From an uncultured Thermoguttaceae bacterium (lineage in GTDB: Bacteria > Planctomycetota > Planctomycetia > Pirellulales > Thermoguttaceae), in NCBI GenBank assembly GCA_934725735.1, contig CAKVCP010000067.1, positions 1 through 11,503 of the forward strand: a DNA stretch of 11,503 bases, given 5' to 3'. Positions 6,490-11,503 of this stretch are shown here, in pieces (positions within the stretch are counted from its first letter, which is position 1; every line of letters starts with the position of its first letter). A program made the position numbers and the translations under genes. The notes under the pieces were generated by a model. It worked only from the letters and a program-made list of their open reading frames with translations, was not told the DNA's origin and made no database searches.

Positions 6490-7812
6490 TTATTCCGGGA
6501 GAACTAAATCAGCGTCGTCTAACGCGTCGACGGGCTGCGCGTCGCTTTCAGTCGAAGGGGCGCTTTGTCCGAGGAGCTCCAAGAACTTCGCTTTCGAACG
6601 GCAGAGGACGACGATCCTTTCGAGGATCTTTTCCGGGGCGCCGTTTGAGAGGGCGAGCTTATGTTGGGAGACGCCGAATTTCGTCGCTGGGAGCAGATCG
6701 GCGCGCTGCGGCTCTCCGGAGAGAGGCGTCGGAGTAAAGAGGACGCCGTCGTGCGACGCGAGTCGCGACGGATTCGCGAAGACGAAGAGGGGAATCGTGC
6801 CGAGGTTGAAGTCGGTGACGATCTTTCCATCGTACTCGACGCCTTGAATCTGTCCGTTTTTGAGGATCTTGACGCGTTTTGCCCTTCCGGAGGGGACGAC
6901 GCGTCCTACTTGGATTGAGAGCGCGTATATCGCGCCGTCGCGCAAGAGAGTGACGGAACCGTCGGCGTCGACTTGCTCAAAATCCCCCGCCTTGGTGTAG
7001 AAGGTCGCGTTCGTCTCCGGATCGAAGACCTGGAACCAGAAGGGCTCGTCGAGGGCGAGCGCCCAGTCGGAGGCGGGAGCGTCGACGACTTTCGCCGGAG
7101 CGACGGAGAATCTTTCAAGATCGGCGCGCGCCCAATCTCTTTCGCGTCTTCCGGAGACGTTGCGATTGACTTCCGCGTCGATCCAATAGGCGGCGAGGCG
7201 CTGTATTTCGGCGTCCATGGCGTCGACGGAAACGCGTTGCTCGGGCTTGAGGAGAGCGGGGTCGATCTTTACGGCGGCGACGGCGAGACTTTCTTGAAGG
7301 AGCTTTTCAAGGTTCGGATCGACTTGAGCAGGGCCCGTCGAGGGTAGCGCGGGCATGACGAGCTGCGCTCCGGGAACGTCCATTTCGGTAACGTCGATTC
7401 CCTCGGGAAGGGGATCGTTTTCGCCGATGATCGCGGTGAACTCCTTGAAGAGGGGTTCACGCGAGAGGGCGTTCATTTCGTCGACGTCGACGGGAAGCTC
7501 GGCTTCGGAGGTACGAAACGCGGGGGGCGGAAGAAGGGACGAATCGCCGAGAACCGCCTCTCGGGGGAGCTCTTCGACGGCGTCCGTCGCGGGGGCGTTT
7601 TGTTTCTTGTCGTCGCTTTGATCGTCCTCGTCGTCGACGGTCAATACGAGAGGTTCCGTCGTCTCGTCCTCGTCGTTGGCGAGCGTGAAGTCGAGATCGT
7701 CCTGTTCTTGGGCGAAGGCGCAAGGAGCTTGCCAAGGAGAATCGACAGCTTCTCCAACGGGTAGGAGAGCGGCGACGCTTAACGACGCAATCACAAAGGT
7801 GAAACGTTTCAT
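6490..7812 (-). CDS. Sec-secreted protein with a degenerate FlgG-like (flagellar rod/hook) domain
   Basis: The 440-residue product starts with a Sec signal (MKRFTF, hydrophobic 6-20, likely cleavage after AFA at 32-34). A very acidic disordered stretch follows (38-69), then a linker of about 175 residues without recognisable motifs. Residues about 248-413 resemble the central and C-terminal parts of FlgG/FlgF. DWALALDEPFWFQVFD and TFYTKAGDFEQVDADGSV (248-287) match the family's 'GxGFFQV...YTRAGxFxxDxxG' pattern. VKILKNGQIQGVEYDGK (314-330) and FVFANPSRLASHDGVLF (343-359) match the 'I..DG.V' and 'F.NP.GL...G.NLF' patterns. SQHKLALSNGAPEKILERIVVL matches the 'GyLE.SNV...EE...LI' end. True rod proteins use the flagellar type III route without a Sec signal, so this is probably not a rod subunit. 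AGGAG lies 12 bases before the ATG, a rather long spacing. It follows thyX by 39 bases. The family assignment is from remembered patterns and needs a profile search. Confidence 0.75.
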   Translation of the reverse strand: MKRFTFVIASLSVAALLPVGEAVDSPWQAPCAFAQEQDDLDFTLANDEDETTEPLVLTVDDEDDQSDDKKQNAPATDAVEELPREAVLGDSSLLPPPAFRTSEAELPVDVDEMNALSREPLFKEFTAIIGENDPLPEGIDVTEMDVPGAQLVMPALPSTGPAQVDPNLEKLLQESLAVAAVKIDPALLKPEQRVSVDAMDAEIQRLAAYWIDAEVNRNVSGRRERDWARADLERFSVAPAKVVDAPASDWALALDEPFWFQVFDPETNATFYTKAGDFEQVDADGSVTLLRDGAIYALSIQVGRVVPSGRAKRVKILKNGQIQGVEYDGKIVTDFNLGTIPLFVFANPSRLASHDGVLFTPTPLSGEPQRADLLPATKFGVSQHKLALSNGAPEKILERIVVLCRSKAKFLELLGQSAPSTESDAQPVDALDDADLVLPE

Positions 7813-7851
7813 AGTTGAATTTGACTCCTTATTTATGAAGGGAGCGCGTCA

Positions 7852-8739
7852 TTAGCGAGCGAGGCCCAGGGAGACTAGTTTTTCCCATGCTTCGTCGCGT
7901 TCTCGACACCGTGCGAGCCCTTTCCACGACTCGTGCCCGAGTTGCATAAATTCCTCTTTCGATGCGGGAATTTTTCCCGCAGCAGCGAGATTGGCGATCG
8001 TTTCTTGATCGAGCGTCGACAAGGTCATGACGCCGAACTGGTAATCTTTAAAGGCGGCGTACGAGATGGGGAAGAGGGGGTTGATAATCTCTTCGCCAAT
8101 CACGGTCGCGTATTCTCTAATTTCTAATTGAGCGTGCTTTTCCATTCTTAGGGCGAGGAAATGGAAAAGGTTGTGGAGGTCGCATTTCCAGTACGCTTGC
8201 GTATACGTCGAGAGGGGCAGATCCTTTCGGGCTTGTTCTCGCGCGACGCCTAATTCGACGCGTTTTTCGTACAGTGCGCGCGCGGAATTGAGGAACGCGT
8301 CTTCGGAGGCGGACAACTCCGCGCCAACTTCCGGATCGATGAACCCGTCGCTTCCCTGGCGGTTCGACGCGGCCTGCGTTCTCCACGCGTCCGCCGGGGT
8401 CGTCGTCGCGGAATCGATCGCGACGGAATATCGCGTTGAATATTCGTTGACGGACGCGGTTCGATGTCGAATCCATTGTCGCCAAACGTCCATTGGAACT
8501 CTGACGAGGAGTTTGACTTCGGCCATCTCGAAGGGGGTCGTATGGCGATGACGCATGAGGTAGCGAATAAGGGTGCGGTCGTCGGAGACGGATTTTGTTC
8601 CGACGCCGTAGCTAACGCGAGCGGCCTGTACGACCGAATCGTCGGACCCCATCGCATCGACAAGGCAGACGAACCCGTCGTTTAATAGAGGAAATTTCTT
8701 CCATCGTAGCGCTTCAAGCGCCTCTGTGTTGGCCGCCAT
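7852..8739 (-). CDS. thyX: FAD-dependent thymidylate synthase ThyX
   Basis: ThyX makes dTMP from dUMP with methylenetetrahydrofolate as carbon donor and NADPH/FADH2 as reductant, in the cytoplasm. The signature RHRTASVNEYSTR (91-103) contains the RHR-x2-S-x-NE-x-S-x-R pattern exactly. Other conserved parts are ARVSYG (40-45), the HRHTTPFE block (64-71), NRQGS (126-130), and REQARKDLPLSTYTQAYW (167-184) with the substrate-binding arginine region. At 295 residues it is longer than the common 220-250, through a C-terminal tail of about 60 residues. GGAGGAGGAG ends 5 bases before the ATG, a strong site. It lies 71 bases after dsbD and 39 before the FlgG-like gene, all on one strand, so co-transcription is possible. 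It implies that thymidylate can be made without ThyA; whether thyA exists elsewhere cannot be seen. Confidence 0.97.
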   Translation of the reverse strand: MAANTEALEALRWKKFPLLNDGFVCLVDAMGSDDSVVQAARVSYGVGTKSVSDDRTLIRYLMRHRHTTPFEMAEVKLLVRVPMDVWRQWIRHRTASVNEYSTRYSVAIDSATTTPADAWRTQAASNRQGSDGFIDPEVGAELSASEDAFLNSARALYEKRVELGVAREQARKDLPLSTYTQAYWKCDLHNLFHFLALRMEKHAQLEIREYATVIGEEIINPLFPISYAAFKDYQFGVMTLSTLDQETIANLAAAGKIPASKEEFMQLGHESWKGLARCRERDEAWEKLVSLGLAR

Positions 8740-8744
8740 GGCGA

Positions 8745-8754
8745 CTCCTCCTCC
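8745..8754 (-). promoter_or_regulatory. Strong ribosome binding site of thyX
   Basis: The minus strand reads GGAGGAGGAG here, repeating the anti-16S core three times just before the ATG at 8739. Several registers give a spacing of 5 to 8 bases. It fixes the thyX start and suggests efficient translation. Confidence 0.8.
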
Positions 8755-8810
8755 CTTAATTACGATTAAACGTATGAGAAAGTTACGATCGATATGACAA
8801 AAAGTTGATT

Positions 8811-10901
8811 TTATTCGGCGTCGGGGATCGTTTGTAGGGCTTCTAGGAGCGTTCCTTTCGAATATAGCCCTTTCAAAATAATAGGCGCCGACGGATTGGC
8901 TGGATTGAAGATCATGAGGGTGGGAACCTGTCGCGCGCCGTACTGATCGAGAAGCTCGTTAATCGCAAGGACGTCGGGGGTCTGCGCGTCTTGGTTCGTC
9001 CAGTCCGCAGTGAGCGTGAGGATATTTTTTCGATCGAAGACCGCTTCTACCTCGGGCGTGTGTAAAATTGTCTTTTCCAAGAACTTGCAGTTGACGCACC
9101 AGTCGGCGGTGAAGTCGACGGCGACGCATCGACCGTTAGCGAGCTCGCGATCGAGGGTCGCGCGATCGAAGAGGGCCCAATGATCTTGGCTAAGGGCCCC
9201 GTCGCGCTGCGCTCGAATCGCCCAACGCGTCGCCTTCGCGGCGCTCGCGCTTTGCAACGTCGTTTTAACGGGGTTGTGCGGGAAGTTGAAGGAGAAGATC
9301 GCGACGACGAGCACAAGGACGCACGAAACGATCCAACTTACGCGTTTCTTGCCCGGATTCTCCACTTCAAATTGGAAACGTCCGATATTCCAGCACGCGA
9401 ACCAAATCGCGAAGAGGAGCGCGAGGGTCGGCAACTGCGTCTCCAACGGCGCGGAGTAGAGGATCCAAACGACCGCGATCAAGAGGAAAAAGCCCATCGT
9501 TTTGCGGAAAGTATCCATCCATTCGCCCGGCTTGGGGAAGAATTTCAGCAGCTCGGGGAACGCGCCTGCGACGAGGAAGGGGGACGCCATCCCCAATCCG
9601 ATAAGAAGATAGACGGCGACGACGAGGCCCGTTTGTCCCTGACGCGTCATCTCGCTCGCCCAGTCAAGCGCGGGGCTCAGGAGAGGCGCGCCGCAGGGGA
9701 TCGCCAAGAGGGTCGTTATGACGCCTTTAAAGACCGCGCCCGCAGGGCCTTCCTTCGAAGCGAGTTTGTTGGAGCGCTCGCCGCCCAGGAACGCGGGGGT
9801 CTGAAGTTCCCAGACGCCCATGAGGCTCAGCGCCATCGCGAAGACGATCGCGCTCATGACGATTTGGAAGAGGGATCGCGTGAAGAGGAAGCTTAGCCCG
9901 ACGCTTGCAAAGGCCAAGGCTCCAAAGACGATTAAGACGCCGAGCGCGTACCAAACGTTGAGGATGAACGCGCTCGAGCGACTGCGCCCCGCTTGCTCAA
10001 AGAAGGAGAGGATCTTGAGTCCGACGACGGGAAGAACGCACGGCGTCACGTTCAGGACGAGCCCTCCCAAGAACGCGGTCAAAAGGAGGACAAAAAGTCC
10101 GCGCTTCGTCTTTTGCGCGCCTTCGACGACAATCCCCACGCTCTCTTGCGTCGCGTCGTCGCCCCCTTGCGCGGCGTTTTGCGCACCGGCGTCGGCGACG
10201 TTCTCCTGAAGTTGGACGATCGCCGCGAGAATGTCATCGACTGCGGCGTCGGCGTTGTACTTGACGCTGAAACTGACATTTTGAGGACCGCACACGCCTC
10301 CCTCGCCGTCGGAGCACGCGAGCGCGGAGATTTCTCCAGAAACTTCAAGAGTCGTCAGGTCGGTCGGCGCGCTCTTCGCGTAGATCGGCGCGATCCATTC
10401 GACGCGCCCGAGGAGCTCCTCGAGCGTCGAATCGTACGGGTCTTTAACGAAGATCGGCGCGGTGGCGAGGCGGACGGCGCCGATTTCGAACGCGTCGCTT
10501 TCCTTTTTCTCTATCGAGACCTTCATCTTTTCAAAGAGGGTGGGAGAGCCCCCTGCGCCTTGAGTCGGCGTGTAGATATGCCACCCTTGAGCGACGGGAG
10601 TTTGCATCGATAAAAACGCGACAAGCTCAAGTCCTTCGCGCGCCCATTCCTTCGGTTCTGCGGCGACGGAAGGGGGAACCGGAGCGACGCACCCCTCCGC
10701 CGTCAGAGGATCAACGGAGGCGGAATCGGTCGTCGCGGGAATCTCCACGGAGAATTGCAAAGGAGAAAAAGGCGCTCCTGAATCTAGACCGACGTTTTGG
10801 TCGAGGAAAAACTGAGCGCGTAGAACGCTTGGCTCTGAGAAGAGGACGATGCAAGCAAGCGCGACGATCGCCGACGTCAGTGAAAATAAACTTTTTTTCA
10901 T
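8811..10901 (-). CDS. dsbD: Thiol:disulfide interchange protein DsbD
   Basis: DsbD carries electrons from cytoplasmic thioredoxin through the inner membrane to periplasmic proteins. All three domains are present in 696 residues. After a signal sequence (1-29) comes the periplasmic alpha domain (about 85-220), with GWHIYTPTQG (106-115) and a cysteine pair C196/C204. The polytopic domain (about 265-540) has roughly eight membrane helices. Its two redox cysteines sit in NVTPCVLPVVG (C288) and LAIPCGAPLLSP (C403). The C-terminal thioredoxin-like domain (about 570-696) has FTADWCVNCKFLEK with the CVNC pair (C602, C605) and the cis-proline loop RQVPTL. The alpha-domain pair is spaced C-x7-C; E. coli DsbD has C-x5-C. 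GGAG lies 7 bases before the ATG. It is followed by thyX after 71 bases. Likely roles are disulfide isomerisation, cytochrome c maturation or protection of exported proteins. Confidence 0.94.
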   Translation of the reverse strand: MKKSLFSLTSAIVALACIVLFSEPSVLRAQFFLDQNVGLDSGAPFSPLQFSVEIPATTDSASVDPLTAEGCVAPVPPSVAAEPKEWAREGLELVAFLSMQTPVAQGWHIYTPTQGAGGSPTLFEKMKVSIEKKESDAFEIGAVRLATAPIFVKDPYDSTLEELLGRVEWIAPIYAKSAPTDLTTLEVSGEISALACSDGEGGVCGPQNVSFSVKYNADAAVDDILAAIVQLQENVADAGAQNAAQGGDDATQESVGIVVEGAQKTKRGLFVLLLTAFLGGLVLNVTPCVLPVVGLKILSFFEQAGRSRSSAFILNVWYALGVLIVFGALAFASVGLSFLFTRSLFQIVMSAIVFAMALSLMGVWELQTPAFLGGERSNKLASKEGPAGAVFKGVITTLLAIPCGAPLLSPALDWASEMTRQGQTGLVVAVYLLIGLGMASPFLVAGAFPELLKFFPKPGEWMDTFRKTMGFFLLIAVVWILYSAPLETQLPTLALLFAIWFACWNIGRFQFEVENPGKKRVSWIVSCVLVLVVAIFSFNFPHNPVKTTLQSASAAKATRWAIRAQRDGALSQDHWALFDRATLDRELANGRCVAVDFTADWCVNCKFLEKTILHTPEVEAVFDRKNILTLTADWTNQDAQTPDVLAINELLDQYGARQVPTLMIFNPANPSAPIILKGLYSKGTLLEALQTIPDAE

Positions 10902-10959
10902 CCGAAATCTCCGTTATATCTTGAAAGCGCGACGAGGTTGAGCTTCCCTCCGCGCTTCC

Positions 10960-10987
10960 ATTTTACCGACGGACGCATCCTTGTACA
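10960..10987 (-). promoter_or_regulatory. Candidate promoter for the dsbD-thyX-FlgG-like group
   Basis: On the minus strand TGTACA (10987-10982) is followed after 16 bases by TAAAAT (10965-10960), about 59 bases upstream of the dsbD ATG and just past the sigma-factor terminator. The -10 element differs from consensus at one base and the -35 at two. Position and spacing are good; nothing else supports it. Confidence 0.35.
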
Positions 10988-11020
10988 CGCCCCCCGAAAT
11001 CCAGATCCCGCGTTCCCCGA

Positions 11021-11067
11021 AAATAAACAAAACGACCCGCTGCGGCGTATTCGGCGCGCGACGGGTC
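11021..11067 (-). terminator. Intrinsic terminator after the sigma-factor gene
   Basis: Read on the minus strand, GACCCG (11067-11062) pairs with CGGGTC (11039-11034). Further inner pairing is possible (one G-U pair and three G-C pairs past a mismatch). The run TTTTGTTTATTTT follows one base later (to about 11021). It begins 33 bases after the sigma-factor stop codon, which separates that gene from dsbD. The loop is large, so efficiency is uncertain. Confidence 0.6.
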
Positions 11068-11099
11068 TTAGGACGTGCGTTAATCGACGATTCCGAGGA

Positions 11100-11503
11100 T
11101 CAAACAAATTCCATTTTGCGATCTTTAAGTTGCTTCTGAAGTCTTGCTACGATGGAACTATGCATTTGGCTGACGCGACTTTCGCTCAAATCGAGCGCCG
11201 CGCCGATCTCTTTCATCGTCATTTCTTCATAGTAGTAGAGGATGATGATCATTCTCTCGTTGCGATTGAGTCCGCGAGTCACCATGCGGATGACGTCGGA
11301 TTTCTGCAATCTGCTCGTGGGATCTTCGCTATTTTCGTCTTCGACGAGATCGATTTCGCTAACGTCCTTCGAGCCGTCGGTCTCAAACCACTTCTTATTG
11401 AGACTGACGAGATTGACGGCGTTCGCGTCGTTCATCACGCGTTCGAGTTCGTTCTTGTCGAGACTAAGATGCTTGGCGAGCTCGTCCTGGGTGGGCATTC
11501 TTC
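11100..11503 (-). CDS. FliA/WhiG-family RNA polymerase sigma factor, C-terminal part
   Basis: The visible 133 or so residues are the end of a group 3 sigma factor; the 5' part, with regions 2.x, lies beyond the window. RMPTQDELAKHLSLDKNELER matches the start of region 3 ('R.PT..ELA..L'). The block RGLNRNERMIIILYYYEEMTMKEIGAALDLSESRVSQMHSSIVARL is sigma region 4. Its YYYEEMTMKEIG and LSESRVSQMHS motifs are typical of FliA/WhiG sigmas and form the helix-turn-helix that reads the -35 element. The frame stays open to the window edge, so the ATG at 11498 is probably internal. The region between the two blocks is acidic. In planctomycetes such sigmas are not always tied to motility, so the regulon is not known from this. 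The gene has its own terminator downstream. Confidence 0.93.
   Translation of the reverse strand, partial: RMPTQDELAKHLSLDKNELERVMNDANAVNLVSLNKKWFETDGSKDVSEIDLVEDENSEDPTSRLQKSDVIRMVTRGLNRNERMIIILYYYEEMTMKEIGAALDLSESRVSQMHSSIVARLQKQLKDRKMEFV

Noticed and set aside
8740..8810. Possible promoter in front of thyX (TTGTCA on the minus strand)
   Set aside because: TTGTCA is close to a -35 box, but the base run 17 bases downstream (TCATAC) is a poor -10 and better -10-like sequences are too far away.
9180..9896. 238-codon open frame on the plus strand
   Set aside because: It runs antisense to the membrane domain of DsbD and its product is a low-complexity, Arg/Glu-rich sequence typical of a shadow frame.
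10898..11107. 69-codon minus-strand frame between the sigma factor and dsbD
   Set aside because: It starts inside the sigma-factor gene, spans the terminator hairpin and overlaps the dsbD start; no family resemblance.
1..11503. CRISPR arrays, insertion sequences, phage or defence genes
   Set aside because: No regularly spaced repeats, terminal inverted repeats, transposase or integrase motifs, or defence-gene signatures were seen on either strand.

Overview
The window looks like a stretch of a planctomycete chromosome, most likely of the Pirellulales/Thermoguttaceae kind. This is an inference from gene style, with no taxonomic marker such as rRNA to confirm it. The clues are a FliA/WhiG-type sigma factor with the YYYEEMTMKEIG signature, large secreted proteins of types I associate with planctomycetes, and a codon choice rich in GCG, TCG and CGC but with leucine mostly CTT or CTC. 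No tRNA, rRNA, CRISPR array, transposase, integrase or phage gene was seen. This is ordinary chromosomal sequence, and I found no obvious new defence or mobile system.

Left part (1-3420): the 5' part of queA (queuosine tRNA modification) runs on the minus strand and is cut by the window edge. It is divergent from a plus-strand pair: a GT4 glycosyltransferase, then 17 bases later a secreted, C-terminally membrane-anchored protein of unknown function. This pair converges on a large minus-strand gene (3421-5859). That gene encodes a secreted protein with an alpha/beta-hydrolase domain in which the expected catalytic serine and histidine appear to be replaced.

Middle (5860-6480): a 238-base divergent intergenic region leads on the plus strand to a compact 108-codon gene of unknown function. 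It has a strong ribosome binding site, an internal 9-bp triple repeat and a clear hairpin terminator. The terminator also has an A-tract on its other side, so it can serve the minus-strand gene that converges on it.

Right part (6490-11503): four genes lie on the minus strand. In transcription order they are a FliA/WhiG-family sigma factor (5' end outside the window), its terminator, a DsbD-type thiol:disulfide transporter, the FAD-dependent thymidylate synthase ThyX, and a Sec-secreted protein with a degenerate FlgG-like (flagellar rod/hook) domain. The last three may be co-transcribed, with gaps of 71 and 39 bases. Their functions do not form one pathway: electron transfer to the periplasm, dTMP synthesis and an exported protein of unknown role.

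The points most worth a second look are the apparent pseudo-hydrolase, the FlgG-like domain carried on a Sec-exported protein, the small orphan gene with the 9-bp repeat, and the roughly 50-residue extension in front of QueA.
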